DNA of 64,000 nucleotides from Gordonia jacobaea (GTDB lineage Bacteria > Actinomycetota > Actinomycetes > Mycobacteriales > Mycobacteriaceae), in NCBI RefSeq assembly GCF_001186365.1, contig NZ_LDTZ01000013.1, positions 310,001 to 374,000 of the forward strand, read 5' to 3'. Position numbers and translations under genes: made by a program. Each line of letters opens with the position of its first letter. Position 1 is the first letter of the stretch. Positions 7,906-16,840 of this stretch are shown one piece after another. The notes under the pieces were generated by a model. The model was not told the DNA's origin. It did not search any database and was given only the letters and a program-made list of their open reading frames with translations.

Positions 7906-8778
7906 ATGCGGGATACTGTCCGGGTGGCAGACATCGAAGAGATCCTCCAGGTCGAGCGGATCGAGAAGGACATCTACCGCGGTGGCGCGTTCGAGAGCTT
8001 TCTGCAGCGCACGTTCGGCGGCCAGGTCGCGGGTCAGGCGCTGGTCTCCGCCACCCGCACGGTCGACGACAGTTACACGGTGCATTCGCTGCACGGATAC
8101 TTCCTGCGTCCCGGCAATCCCGATATCCCGGCGGTCTTCCTCGTCGACCGTATCCGCGACGGACGGTCGTTCTGCACCCGGAGAGTGACCGGAATCCAGA
8201 ACGGCGAGGCGATCTTCACGATGTCGGCGTCGTTCCACGTGGGCGGTGACGAGGGGATCGAGCACCAGGACCGCATGCCTCCTGCGCCCGACCCCGAGTC
8301 GTTGCCGGACAGGGCCGACAGTGAGTCCGACGACGACTCGTCGGTGCTCAAGGAATGGCAGAACTTCGACCTTCGCGTGGTGCCTCGCGACGAGATGGTG
8401 ACGAATCCCTATCTCGCTGCGCAGCAACGGGTCTGGTTTCGGTACCGACATCGACTGCCCGACGATCAGACAATCCACGTGTGCACGCTGGCCTACATGA
8501 GCGACATGACGTTGCTCGGGTCGTCGAAGGTGCCGCACCCCGGCATCGAACCGCAAGCGGCCTCGCTCGACCATGCCATGTGGTTCATGCGACCGTTCCG
8601 TGCCGACGAATGGCTTCTGTATGACCAGAATTCGCCGTCGGCAGGGGGTGGCCGCGCGCTGACTCAGGGCCGCATCTTCGATCGCGACGGTCGGCTCGTC
8701 GCCGCGGTCACGCAGGAGGGCCTGAGCCGCACCGGTCGCCAGATGCCCGCCGACCAGCACGCACGGCACGACAGGTGA
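7906..8778 (+). CDS. tesB: Acyl-CoA thioesterase II
   Basis: This 290-residue double-hotdog thioesterase hydrolyses acyl-CoA esters to free acids and CoA. Recognisable features are [33 protein letters not shown] and the catalytic-Asp segment [11 protein letters not shown], with [14 protein letters not shown] close to the end. ATG 7906 gives a normal N-terminus; GTG 7924 is an alternative. The frame is open upstream, but that part overlaps the preceding gene. In M. tuberculosis tesB2 sits between pdxS and pdxT; here it is next to pdxT only. It overlaps the pdxT start by 4 bases. Confidence 0.92.
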   Translation: MRDTVRVADIEEILQVERIEKDIYRGGAFESFLQRTFGGQVAGQALVSATRTVDDSYTVHSLHGYFLRPGNPDIPAVFLVDRIRDGRSFCTRRVTGIQNGEAIFTMSASFHVGGDEGIEHQDRMPPAPDPESLPDRADSESDDDSSVLKEWQNFDLRVVPRDEMVTNPYLAAQQRVWFRYRHRLPDDQTIHVCTLAYMSDMTLLGSSKVPHPGIEPQAASLDHAMWFMRPFRADEWLLYDQNSPSAGGGRALTQGRIFDRDGRLVAAVTQEGLSRTGRQMPADQHARHDR

Positions 8779-9398
8779 CCGCGGACAGCGGATCGCCACA
8801 GGTCGGAGTCCTAGCACTGCAGGGTGACGTGCGCGAACATCTCGCCGCCGTCGCTGCTGCGGGTGCCACGCCGATCAGTGTGCGTCGCCGCGAAGAACTC
8901 GACGCCGTCGACGGACTGATCATCCCGGGTGGGGAGTCGACGACGATGAGCAGACTCCTCGGGGTGTTCGATCTCTACGATCCGTTGCGTGCGCGACTCC
9001 GCGACGGCATGCCCGCCTACGGCTCGTGTGCGGGAATGATCATGCTCGCCTCGGAGATCCTCGATACGCGGCCCGATGCCCGGCATCTCGATGCGCTCGA
9101 CATCACGGTGCGACGCAACGCGTTCGGACGGCAGGTGGAATCGTTCGAGACCGATCTGGAGGTCGACGGCATCACCGACGGACACCCGATGCGTGCGGTC
9201 TTCATCCGCGCACCCTGGGTCGAGCGGGCGGGCGACACTGTTGAGGTTCTGGCCCGGGTCACCGAGGGGCCCGCGGAGGGTCGGATCGTCGCGGTGCGTC
9301 AGGGTGACGTCCTCGCGACGTCGTTTCACCCGGAGGTGACCGGCGATCGACGAGTGCACGAATACTTCGTCGGGATGGTCGCAGCTAAGATCGAATGA
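8775..9398 (+). CDS. pdxT: Pyridoxal 5'-phosphate synthase, glutaminase subunit PdxT
   Basis: This 207-residue class I glutaminase releases ammonia from glutamine and channels it to PdxS. The triad is visible: Cys85 in YGSCAGMI, and His185 and Glu187 in [20 protein letters not shown] and IIPGGESTT are family signatures. The GTG start overlaps the tesB stop. The enzyme is active only in complex with PdxS, which is encoded 3.3 kb upstream, so expression of the two must be coordinated despite the inserted genes. Confidence 0.97.
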   Translation: MTADSGSPQVGVLALQGDVREHLAAVAAAGATPISVRRREELDAVDGLIIPGGESTTMSRLLGVFDLYDPLRARLRDGMPAYGSCAGMIMLASEILDTRPDARHLDALDITVRRNAFGRQVESFETDLEVDGITDGHPMRAVFIRAPWVERAGDTVEVLARVTEGPAEGRIVAVRQGDVLATSFHPEVTGDRRVHEYFVGMVAAKIE

Positions 9399-9456
9399 CG
9401 AACGACACCGTGCGCGGCAACGACGCCGCGGGCACGCGAAAGGATCGGAACAGCGT

Positions 9457-10209
9457 ATGAGCGGCCATTCCAAATGGGCGACCACCAAGCACAAGAAGGC
9501 GGTCATCGATGCCAAGCGCGGCAAGATGTTCGCCAAGTTGATCAAGAACATCGAGGTCGCGGCACGTACCGGGGGTAGCGACCCCGCCGGTAACCCGACG
9601 CTGTACGACGCGATCCAGAAGGCCAAGAAGAGCTCGGTACCCAACGACAACATCGAGCGCGCACGCAAGCGCGGCGGTGGTGAAGAAGCCGGTGGCGCCG
9701 ACTGGCAGACCATCACCTACGAGGGTTACGGCCCGAACGGCGTCGCGATCCTCATCGAGTGCCTCACCGACAACCGCAACCGGGCTGCGGGCGAGGTTCG
9801 CACCGCGATGACCCGCAACGGCGGCAACATGGCCGACCCGGGGTCGGTGGCCTACCTGTTCACCCGACGTGGTGTGGTGACGCTGGAGAAGAACGGACAG
9901 TCCGAGGACGACATCCTGATGGCGGTTCTCGATGCCGGTGCTGAGGAAGTCAACGATCTCGGCGACTCGTTCGAGGTCGTCAGCGAGCCGACGGATCTGG
10001 TCGCTGTCCGCACCGCACTGGTCGACGCAGGCATCGACTACGACTCGGCCGAGGCCGATTTTCGCGCCTCTGTCGAGGTGCCGGTCGACGCCGAAGGCGC
10101 ACGAAAGGTCTTCAAGCTGATCGACGCGCTCGAAGACTGCGACGACGTCCAGGACGTGTACAGCAACGTCGACGTCAGCGACGAGGTACTCGCGGAACTC
10201 GACGCCTGA
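9457..10209 (+). CDS. yebC: YebC/TACO1-family protein
   Basis: This 250-residue protein has the full YebC architecture, from the start [22 protein letters not shown] through [24 protein letters not shown] and [14 protein letters not shown]. Family members have been described as DNA-binding regulators and, more recently, as ribosome-associated factors that help with proline-rich stalls. The sequence does not show which applies here. An AGGATCGGAACAG ribosome-binding region precedes the ATG. It lies upstream of ruvC, a pairing common in bacteria, but a minus-strand gene intervenes. An efp gene, also for polyproline stalling, is in this window at 58 kb. Confidence 0.95.
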   Translation: MSGHSKWATTKHKKAVIDAKRGKMFAKLIKNIEVAARTGGSDPAGNPTLYDAIQKAKKSSVPNDNIERARKRGGGEEAGGADWQTITYEGYGPNGVAILIECLTDNRNRAAGEVRTAMTRNGGNMADPGSVAYLFTRRGVVTLEKNGQSEDDILMAVLDAGAEEVNDLGDSFEVVSEPTDLVAVRTALVDAGIDYDSAEADFRASVEVPVDAEGARKVFKLIDALEDCDDVQDVYSNVDVSDEVLAELDA

Positions 10210-10212
10210 GTT

Positions 10213-10824
10213 TCAGTTCGTTCGCGCGAGCGCCGGTCGCTCCGGGTGGTCGTAACGTACCTCGAGATCGGCGGTCGGAGCGTGCGCGTCGTCGTCGAGC
10301 AGCGGTTCGATGGTCCACTGCTCGGCGTCGGGTGTCCGCCGTCGCAGCGCGCCCTCCGACATCGCCAGATGGATCACCAAGTCGAGGTCTAGTGCCTGCG
10401 TGCGCAGCATCGGGCCGGCGAGAACGATGATCTGAGAGTCGGTGGCGTGCCGGTGTTCGTCGCGAAATGATCTGTCGCGCACCGGGTCCCATAATCGAGG
10501 CAGCCACCGTCGGTGCGTCCGGACGGCGTCGATCACCTCCCGGCCGATAGCGGCGAAGTCGAACCAGCTCTCCCGGTACGACTGGGGATCGGATCTGCCG
10601 TACTCCAGGCGTAGTGATGCCGGACGCAGATAGTCCGACGTGCGGACCACGGCGGCCGCCCGCCCGCGTGCCCGCAGGCCGTCGACGATTTCCGAGGCAA
10701 GTACCTCCGGGCCGGCTGCGGGCGCGCCGTCGACCCCGACGACCGCGATGCCGTCAAGGGCGGCGCAGCGTTCGGTGCACAACTGCACCAGGCCCTGCGG
10801 AGTGATCGGTTCGAATCGCGTCAT
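10213..10824 (-). CDS. Uridine-kinase-like protein with degenerate P-loop
   Basis: This 203-residue minus-strand protein has the layout of a P-loop nucleoside kinase. A hydrophobic strand IAVVGVDG runs into the would-be Walker A, followed by RTSDYLRPASLR, WFDFAAIGREVID, and a strand-loop SQIIVLAGPML. The Walker A reads GAPAAGPE at 33-40: the essential Lys and Ser/Thr are Pro and Glu, so normal ATP binding is doubtful. It ends 3 bases after the convergent yebC and starts 93 bases from divergent ruvC, so it could share the ruvC control region. A GTG at 10833 is an alternative start. No function is assigned. Confidence 0.7.
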   Translation of the reverse strand: MTRFEPITPQGLVQLCTERCAALDGIAVVGVDGAPAAGPEVLASEIVDGLRARGRAAAVVRTSDYLRPASLRLEYGRSDPQSYRESWFDFAAIGREVIDAVRTHRRWLPRLWDPVRDRSFRDEHRHATDSQIIVLAGPMLRTQALDLDLVIHLAMSEGALRRRTPDAEQWTIEPLLDDDAHAPTADLEVRYDHPERPALARTN

Positions 10825-10882
10825 CGAGTCCACTCTTACGCCGTGTCGATCACCCGTATTGTCGGGCCCCCTCGGTAATATC

Positions 10883-10898
10883 TCGAACAACTGTTCGC
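10883..10898. promoter_or_regulatory. SOS box (LexA operator) upstream of ruvC
   Basis: TCGAACAACTGTTCGC matches the actinobacterial LexA operator TCGAAC-N4-GTTCGA at 11 of 12 conserved bases. It lies just downstream of a -10-like TAATAT at 10876-10881 and 20 bases before the ruvC start. Bound LexA would therefore block the promoter, making ruvCAB damage-inducible. The site also lies 59 bases from the divergent kinase-like gene, which it might influence. Confidence 0.85.
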
Positions 10899-10917
10899 TG
10901 CAATCCGAGGAGTACGT

Positions 10918-11535
10918 GTGCGAGTGATGGGCGTCGACCCGGGGCTGACGCGATGCGGTATTGCCCTCGTCGAGTCGGGTGCCGGTAGGCAGGTGACCGC
11001 GCTCGACGTCGACGTTGTCCGCACACCGACCGACATGGACCTCGAACGACGACTGCTCGCCGTGTACACCGCGGCCTCGCACTGGCTCGACACGCACCAT
11101 CCCGACGTCGTCGCGATCGAGCGGGTATTCGCCCAGAACCAGGTTTCCACGGCGATGGGCACAGCGCAGGCCGGTGGTGTCATCGCGCTCGCCGCCGGTC
11201 AGCGCGAGATTCCCGTACGCTTCCACACCCCATCCGAGGTCAAAGCCGCGGTGACCGGCAGCGGCCGCGCCGACAAAGCGCAGGTCACCGCAATGGTCAC
11301 CCGCATTCTCGGCATGCAGACCAAGCCGCGCCCAGCCGACGCCGCCGACGCTCTGGCTCTCGCGATCTGCCACTGTTGGCGAGGTCCGATGGCCGAGCGG
11401 ATGATGGCCGCGCAGAAGCAGGCCGAGGCCGCGGCCGCCCGGCACCGTGAGAAGATCGCCGCTGCGCGCGAGCGCGCCGCCGACACTGCGCGTGAGCGCG
11501 CCGCCGGCGCAGCGCAGGGGAGGAGCGGAGCATGA
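10918..11535 (+). CDS. ruvC: Holliday junction endonuclease RuvC
   Basis: This 205-residue protein resolves Holliday junctions with RuvAB. The RNase H-like core is intact: [12 protein letters not shown] with Asp7, [21 protein letters not shown] with the next acid, and [15 protein letters not shown] with the terminal acids. The C-terminus adds about 40 Ala/Arg/Glu-rich residues, probably a helix or disordered tail, beyond the usual length. GTG 10918 follows a GAGGAG element. An SOS box lies upstream and ruvA overlaps by 4 bases, so the three ruv genes form one operon. Confidence 0.96.
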   Translation: MRVMGVDPGLTRCGIALVESGAGRQVTALDVDVVRTPTDMDLERRLLAVYTAASHWLDTHHPDVVAIERVFAQNQVSTAMGTAQAGGVIALAAGQREIPVRFHTPSEVKAAVTGSGRADKAQVTAMVTRILGMQTKPRPADAADALALAICHCWRGPMAERMMAAQKQAEAAAARHREKIAAARERAADTARERAAGAAQGRSGA

Positions 11536-12125
11536 TCGCATCTGTTCGTGGGCCGGTCGTCGACGTCGCGCTCGACCATGTGGTGATCGATTGCGCCGGT
11601 GTCGGATACCGGGTTCTCGCCACGCCGTCGACGTTGTCGCGGATGCATCGGGGTGAAGAGTCGACCCTGCTGACCTCGATGATCGTGCGCGAGGACTCGA
11701 TGACCCTTTACGGGTTCACCGAGCCCGACGCCAGAGCACTGTTCGCGCTGCTGCAGACCGTGACCGGTGTCGGGCCGCGCCTCGCGATGGCGACGTTGGC
11801 GGTTCTCGAACCCGAGGCGCTGCGCAGGGCACTGGCCGACTCCGACGTCAAGGCGCTCACCTCGGTACCCGGGATCGGCAAGCGTGTTGCCGAGCGACTC
11901 GTCGTCGAGCTTCGCGACAAGGTCGACCGTCCCGCGGCAGACGGACCGTCTGGTGTGAGCGTCGTGAGCGGCGGAGTACGTGATCAGGTCATCGAGGCGC
12001 TCGTCGGGCTCGGCTTCACCGCGGCGCCCGCGGAGAAGGCGGTCGTCGCGATTCTCGCGGAGACTCCCGATGCCGACGCATCGGCTGCCCTGCGGAAATC
12101 CCTTGCGCTGCTTGGGAAGTCGTAA
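11532..12125 (+). CDS. ruvA: Holliday junction DNA-binding protein RuvA
   Basis: This 197-residue protein forms the tetramer that holds the four-way junction and recruits RuvB. The N-terminal OB fold starts [12 protein letters not shown]. The helix-hairpin-helix motifs are seen in [20 protein letters not shown] and [19 protein letters not shown]. The C-terminal RuvB-binding domain follows as [20 protein letters not shown]. It overlaps ruvC by 4 bases, and its stop shares a base with the ruvB ATG region, so translation is coupled along the operon. Confidence 0.97.
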   Translation: MIASVRGPVVDVALDHVVIDCAGVGYRVLATPSTLSRMHRGEESTLLTSMIVREDSMTLYGFTEPDARALFALLQTVTGVGPRLAMATLAVLEPEALRRALADSDVKALTSVPGIGKRVAERLVVELRDKVDRPAADGPSGVSVVSGGVRDQVIEALVGLGFTAAPAEKAVVAILAETPDADASAALRKSLALLGKS

Positions 12126-13207
12126 TGAGTTCAGACGAGCAACTCGAGCGCGAGGTGAACGCGACGCCGGTGCGGTCCGACGGCGACCTCGACGCTGGTC
12201 TGCGCCCGCGATCACTGGCCGACTTCATCGGGCAACCGCGCGTGTGCGAACAGCTCGAACTCGTTCTGCACGGAGCTCGTGGTCGGGGAGGGACGCCCGA
12301 CCACATCCTGCTGTCCGGACCTCCAGGGCTGGGCAAGACCTCGTTGGCGATGATCATCGCGGCCGAGATGGGTGCCGCGATCAGGGTGACGTCGGGTCCG
12401 GCGCTCGAGCGGGCAGGCGATCTCGCGGCGATGCTGTCGAATCTGGTCGAGGGAGATGTGCTCTTCATCGACGAGATTCACCGCATCGCCCGCCCCGCCG
12501 AAGAGATGCTCTACCTCGCGATGGAGGACTTCCGAGTCGACGTCGTCGTGGGCAAGGGGCCGGGCGCGACGTCGATCCCGCTGGACGTCGCGCCGTTCAC
12601 GCTGGTCGGCGCGACCACGAGGTCGGGGTCGCTGACCGGCCCGCTGCGCGACAGATTCGGGTTCACCGCCCACATGGAGTTCTACGAGACCGACGAGTTG
12701 GTGCGAGTGCTCCGCCGTTCTGCGGGCATTCTCGGCATTGATCTCGGCGGCGACGCGGCGTCGGAGATCGCGAGTCGGTCGCGCGGGACACCGCGTATCG
12801 CCAACCGGCTCCTACGTCGTGTGCGCGACTACGCGGAGGTACGCGGCGACGGAACAGTCACCGTCGACACCGCGCGCGCTGCGCTGGCCGTCTACGACGT
12901 CGACGAACTCGGTTTCGACCGGCTCGACCGTGCGGTGCTCAATGCGCTGATCAGGGCATTCGGTGGCGGGCCTGTCGGTGTGTCGACCCTGGCCGTTGCC
13001 GTTGGCGAGGAGCCCGCAACCGTCGAGGAGGTCTGCGAACCCTTCCTCGTGCGTGCGGGGATGATCGCGCGGACTCCGCGCGGTCGCGTGGCAACGGCTG
13101 CGGCGTGGCACCACCTCGGCTTGACGCCGCCGGCGGGTGCGCTGAACGCCACGTTCGGTGTGCGTCCGCGCGACGTCGACGGCGAATCGCTGTTCGACGA
13201 CCTCTGA
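12125..13207 (+). CDS. ruvB: Holliday junction branch-migration ATPase RuvB
   Basis: This 360-residue AAA+ motor drives branch migration. It has Walker [10 protein letters not shown], Walker B LFIDEIHR, the sensor segment [19 protein letters not shown] and the arginine-finger region, followed by the C-terminal winged helix ending near [14 protein letters not shown]. The N-terminal [20 protein letters not shown] block is present as [15 protein letters not shown]. It is the last gene of the SOS-controlled ruvCAB operon, and 110 bases separate it from yajC. Confidence 0.98.
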   Translation: MSSDEQLEREVNATPVRSDGDLDAGLRPRSLADFIGQPRVCEQLELVLHGARGRGGTPDHILLSGPPGLGKTSLAMIIAAEMGAAIRVTSGPALERAGDLAAMLSNLVEGDVLFIDEIHRIARPAEEMLYLAMEDFRVDVVVGKGPGATSIPLDVAPFTLVGATTRSGSLTGPLRDRFGFTAHMEFYETDELVRVLRRSAGILGIDLGGDAASEIASRSRGTPRIANRLLRRVRDYAEVRGDGTVTVDTARAALAVYDVDELGFDRLDRAVLNALIRAFGGGPVGVSTLAVAVGEEPATVEEVCEPFLVRAGMIARTPRGRVATAAAWHHLGLTPPAGALNATFGVRPRDVDGESLFDDL

Positions 13208-13317
13208 CACCCAGGTAGTGAGCCAAAAATGTCCGAATTAGCGGCATGGCACACTAGAGGGAGTGCACAGCTACGGCGTGCAACCTCCACATTCAACGAA
13301 GGACTGATCGCTCTCTC

Positions 13318-13773
13318 ATGGAATCTCTGCTTTTCCCGCTTCTGCTCGTGCTCCTCGCCGGCTTCATGTTCTTCTCCATGCGTAAGCAGAAGAAGCGCGC
13401 TGCCGAGCAGCAGGACATGCAGAACTCGATTCAGACCGGCACGCGCATCCAGCTCACCTCGGGCCTGTTCGGCACCATCATCGACGCCTCGTCGTCGGAC
13501 TATGTCGATGTCGAGATCGCTACCGGAGTTGTCACACGCTGGAACCGCCTGGCGATCATGAAGGTCGTACCCACCGAGGATGCCGCGGCAACCTACGCCG
13601 GTTACGTCCCGCCGAGCGCACCGCTCACCGCGGATGGTGACGAGTTCTCGACCATCGACGGCAGTGTGAACTACGACGGCATCTCCAGCCACGATGATGT
13701 CCGTGACGCCGACGACGTAGACGTCGACCTGCGTAAGGATCAGGGCGGAAGCAGCCCCGACTCGGACAAGTAA
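13318..13773 (+). CDS. yajC: Sec translocon accessory protein YajC
   Basis: This 151-residue protein has a single N-terminal membrane helix (LLFPLLLVLLAGFMFFSM) followed by the YajC core RKQKKRAAEQQDMQNSIQTG and TSGLFGTIIDA. YajC associates with SecDF and supports preprotein export. The C-terminal 60 residues are acidic and likely disordered, longer than in enteric bacteria but usual for actinomycetes. It precedes secD and secF as in M. tuberculosis, but 157 bases with duplicated -10-like elements separate it from secD, which may have a separate promoter. Confidence 0.93.
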   Translation: MESLLFPLLLVLLAGFMFFSMRKQKKRAAEQQDMQNSIQTGTRIQLTSGLFGTIIDASSSDYVDVEIATGVVTRWNRLAIMKVVPTEDAAATYAGYVPPSAPLTADGDEFSTIDGSVNYDGISSHDDVRDADDVDVDLRKDQGGSSPDSDK

Positions 13774-13844
13774 CGCATCTGGTCTGAGCAGCACTGCTGG
13801 CGCGTCACACGGCCCGGTGGGGTCGTGTGAACGCGTCAGGGCTG

Positions 13845-13897
13845 ATCAGTAGAGTGGCGTGCGGCCGTATGGCCCATCAGTACAGTGGCCTGCGGCC
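13845..13897 (+). repeat. Imperfect direct repeat carrying two -10-like hexamers upstream of secD
   Basis: A 22-base unit at 13845-13866 is repeated at 13876-13897 with 20 of 22 positions identical and a 31-base period. Each copy contains a TANNNT hexamer (TAGAGT, TACAGT). The duplication lies 34-86 bases ahead of the secD GTG and could be a doubled promoter or a simple slippage product. Confidence 0.6.
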
Positions 13898-13930
13898 ATC
13901 TGACGCGCGCTGAAGGAGATCGAGTACAAC

Positions 13931-15634
13931 GTGACCACCCCTCGCCGGGCGACAGAGGCGTCGACCAACACACGAGGATCGTCGACCAAGACACGAGGGT
14001 CGTCGACCACAAAGCCAGCGAAGAAGCGGCGGTCGCCAGCGCGCGAGATCCCGCCGTGGCGTCCGCTGACGGTCTTCTTCGCGCTGCTTGCGGTGATCTA
14101 CGCGCTCATCTTCTTCACCGGCGGCGGCTCACCGGAGCCGAAGCTTGGTATCGATCTCCAGGGCGGCACCCGTGTGACCCTGACGGCGCGCACCGAGTCG
14201 GGTACCCCGCCAACGCGTGAACAACTCGACCAGGCCAAGCAGATCATCGAGCAGCGCGTCAATGGCCTCGGTGTCTCGGGATCCGAGGTCGTCGTCAACG
14301 GCAACAACCTGATCATCACGGTTCCCGGTCAGGATGGTGCACAGGCCAAGACTCTCGGCCAGACCGCGCGTCTGTTCGTGCGTCCCGTGGTCGAGGTGCA
14401 GGCGGCCACGCCGCAGCCGAAGAAGGACCAGGCGGCGCAGCCGACCGACCAGCAGCCCGCCGACCAGGCCGCCAAGGCGATCGAGGAGCAGCGCAAGCTG
14501 CGTCAGGTTCCCGCTGGTGCGAACACCGACGGGCTCAAGGCCTACATGTCCAAGATGGACTGCTCGACCGGCGCCAACGATCCACTTCTCGGTAACGACC
14601 TCTCCGATCAGTACCTCGTGGCGTGTGCGGAGGACGGCAAGCAGGTCTACCTGCTCGCACCCCAGATCATCGACGGTCGAGACATCAGTTCTGCGAGTTC
14701 GGGATCCAATCAGCAGACCGGTGCGTGGACGGTCTACCTCGACTTCAAGCCCGATGCGGCGCAGACCTGGAGCGAGTTCACCGCCAAGAACATCGGCAAC
14801 ACCACGGCGTTCGTGCTCGACAGCCGTGTCGTGTCGGCCGCGACGATCAACTCGCAGATCTCCGGCGGCAAGACCGAGATCACCGGATCGTTCAGCGAAG
14901 CCGAGGCCAGCGACCTCGCCAACGTGCTGAAGTACGGCTCGCTGCCACTCTCGTTCAAGACGTCCGACGCCGAGACGGTCTCGGCAACGCTGGGTCTGCA
15001 GTCGTTGCGTGCGGGTCTGATCGCAGGCCTGATCGGTCTGATCGCGGTCTTCATCTACGCCCTCGCGTACTACCGCGCGCTCGGCTTCCTGACCATCTTG
15101 TCGCTGATCCTGGCCGGCGCCGCGGTCTACGGAATCATCGTGCTGCTCGGCCGATGGATCGGGTTCACGCTCGACCTCGCGGGCATCGCGGGTCTGATCA
15201 TCGGTATCGGTATGACCGCCGACTCGTTCGTCGTCTACTTCGAACGCATCAAGGACGAGATGCGTGAGGGACGAAGTTTCCGGTCGGCTGTGCCGCGTGG
15301 CTGGGCCAGCGCCCGCCGGACCATCTGGTCGGGCAACGCGGTCAGCTTCATCGCCGCTGCCGTGATCTACACGCTCGCGATCGGTGAGGTCCGAGGATTC
15401 GCGTTCACGTTGGGTCTCACGACCATCCTCGACGTCGTCGTGGTCTTCCTCGTCACCCATCCGCTCGTCGTGCTCGCCAGCAGAAACGACTTCCTCTCGC
15501 GGCCGAATATCAACGGACTCGGCGCGGTGAGCGAGGTGGCGCGGCAACGTCGTCAGGGCACGAGCAAAGCAGATCGGGCAGCCGCAGAGCGCACCGACAA
15601 CGAGCAGACCGTCGCAGAAGGAACGTCGAAATGA
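13931..15634 (+). CDS. secD: Protein translocase subunit SecD
   Basis: This 567-residue protein uses the proton gradient to complete export through SecYEG. After a basic cytoplasmic tail comes the first membrane helix ([16 protein letters not shown]), then the large outer P1 region from [16 protein letters not shown] to the GSLPLSF segment. Five further helices follow, with [20 protein letters not shown] as the conserved loop. The P1 region contains a Gln/Ala/Pro-rich insert around residues 155-185. The tail has a seven-residue repeat ([14 protein letters not shown]) that mirrors a 21-base DNA repeat at 13961-14002. GAAGGAG precedes GTG 13931, and the gene overlaps secF. Confidence 0.96.
   Translation: MTTPRRATEASTNTRGSSTKTRGSSTTKPAKKRRSPAREIPPWRPLTVFFALLAVIYALIFFTGGGSPEPKLGIDLQGGTRVTLTARTESGTPPTREQLDQAKQIIEQRVNGLGVSGSEVVVNGNNLIITVPGQDGAQAKTLGQTARLFVRPVVEVQAATPQPKKDQAAQPTDQQPADQAAKAIEEQRKLRQVPAGANTDGLKAYMSKMDCSTGANDPLLGNDLSDQYLVACAEDGKQVYLLAPQIIDGRDISSASSGSNQQTGAWTVYLDFKPDAAQTWSEFTAKNIGNTTAFVLDSRVVSAATINSQISGGKTEITGSFSEAEASDLANVLKYGSLPLSFKTSDAETVSATLGLQSLRAGLIAGLIGLIAVFIYALAYYRALGFLTILSLILAGAAVYGIIVLLGRWIGFTLDLAGIAGLIIGIGMTADSFVVYFERIKDEMREGRSFRSAVPRGWASARRTIWSGNAVSFIAAAVIYTLAIGEVRGFAFTLGLTTILDVVVVFLVTHPLVVLASRNDFLSRPNINGLGAVSEVARQRRQGTSKADRAAAERTDNEQTVAEGTSK
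13961..14002 (+). repeat. 21-base in-frame tandem repeat in the 5' end of secD
   Basis: Two 21-base copies (13961-13981 and 13982-14002) are identical at 19 positions, and a third partial copy follows. They encode STNTRGS and STKTRGS in the cytoplasmic N-terminal tail, so copy number can vary without shifting the frame. Confidence 0.75.
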
Positions 15635-16833
15635 CAACCACCAACGACACGCGCGACGGCTCGACGTCGGCTCCGTCTGCCGGAAGTGACGCCGATTTCG
15701 TCGCCGACACCAACAGGTCGTTCCTGTCTCGGCTCTACACCGGTACCGGTGCATTCGAGATCGTCGGACGCAGGCGCATGTGGTACCTGGTGAGCCTGGC
15801 GATCGTGGTCATCTGCGTCGCATCCATCGCGATCCGGGGTTTCTCCTTCGGTATCGACTTCGAAGGTGGAACGCAGGTCTCCATCCCCGTCACGCAGGGT
15901 GTGACGAGCCAGTCTGTCGAAGACGTCACCACCAAGGCTCTCGGCAGCGCGCCCGATTCGGTCCAAACCGCGGGTTCTGGCGCGGCCCAGACCGTGCAGG
16001 TGCGCACCGACACGCTGACGGTGCAGCAGGCGTCGACGCTGACCCAAGCGCTCACGGACCGCTTCGGTCCCGAACTCACCAACGGTGATGTGAGCATCTC
16101 CGAGGTGAGTTCGACCTGGGGTAAAGAGATCACGGAGAAGATGCTCATCGCGCTCGCGGTGTTCCTCGTGATCGTCTTCGTCTACATCGCCATCCGCTTC
16201 GACAGGGAGATGTCGGTGGCGGCACTCGCCTCGCTGCTGTTCGACATCGTCGTGACGGCGGGTATCTACTCACTCGTCGGGTTCGAGGTCACTCCGGCAA
16301 CGGTGATCGGTCTGCTCACCATTCTCGGCTTCTCGCTCTACGACACCGTCGTCGTGTTCGACAAGGTCGGTGAGAACACCCGGTCGGTCTTGCAGACGAC
16401 ACGTCGGACGTACGCCGAGCAGGCCAACCTTGCGATCAACCAGACCCTCATGCGGTCGATCAACACGACGGTCATCTCCGTGCTGCCGATCATCGCGCTG
16501 ATGGTGATCGCCGTGTGGTTGCTCGGAGTCGGCACGCTCAAGGACCTCGGACTGATCCAGTTGGTCGGCGTGGTCGTCGGTACCTACTCGTCGATCTTCC
16601 TCGCGGCCCCGCTACTGGTCACGCTCAAGGAACGTCGTTCCGACATCAAGAAGCACACCGCGCGTGTGCTGGCGCGGCGCGGCGCCGTCGAGGCGGGTGA
16701 AGACGTCAGCGCAGCAGACCGTCCGGTTCGCGGACGTTCGAGTGCGGCGTCGAGCACACGGAGTGCTCGCGCTGCAATGGATGCGGGGGAGGAGCCACAG
16801 GCTCCGACCGGCAAGCGTCGACGTTCCCGATAG
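15631..16833 (+). CDS. secF: Protein translocase subunit SecF
   Basis: This 400-residue partner of SecD has six membrane helices. Recognisable blocks are [17 protein letters not shown] after helix 1, the [26 protein letters not shown] region, [20 protein letters not shown], and [20 protein letters not shown]. The C-terminal 60 residues are basic and Ser/Ala/Arg-rich, as in other actinobacterial SecF proteins. The ATG overlaps the secD stop by 4 bases, giving coupled translation of the SecDF pair. Confidence 0.96.
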   Translation: MTTTNDTRDGSTSAPSAGSDADFVADTNRSFLSRLYTGTGAFEIVGRRRMWYLVSLAIVVICVASIAIRGFSFGIDFEGGTQVSIPVTQGVTSQSVEDVTTKALGSAPDSVQTAGSGAAQTVQVRTDTLTVQQASTLTQALTDRFGPELTNGDVSISEVSSTWGKEITEKMLIALAVFLVIVFVYIAIRFDREMSVAALASLLFDIVVTAGIYSLVGFEVTPATVIGLLTILGFSLYDTVVVFDKVGENTRSVLQTTRRTYAEQANLAINQTLMRSINTTVISVLPIIALMVIAVWLLGVGTLKDLGLIQLVGVVVGTYSSIFLAAPLLVTLKERRSDIKKHTARVLARRGAVEAGEDVSAADRPVRGRSSAASSTRSARAAMDAGEEPQAPTGKRRRSR

Positions 16834-16840
16834 GCGCCCC

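Noticed and set aside
14129..15754. Long minus-strand open frame opposite secD (541 codons)
   Set aside because: It is antisense to secD, and its composition reflects the complementary codons only.
16664..16840. N-terminal extension of the solute-binding lipoprotein
   Set aside because: The extra part overlaps secF and would bury the lipoprotein signal peptide. GTG 16841 places the lipobox correctly.
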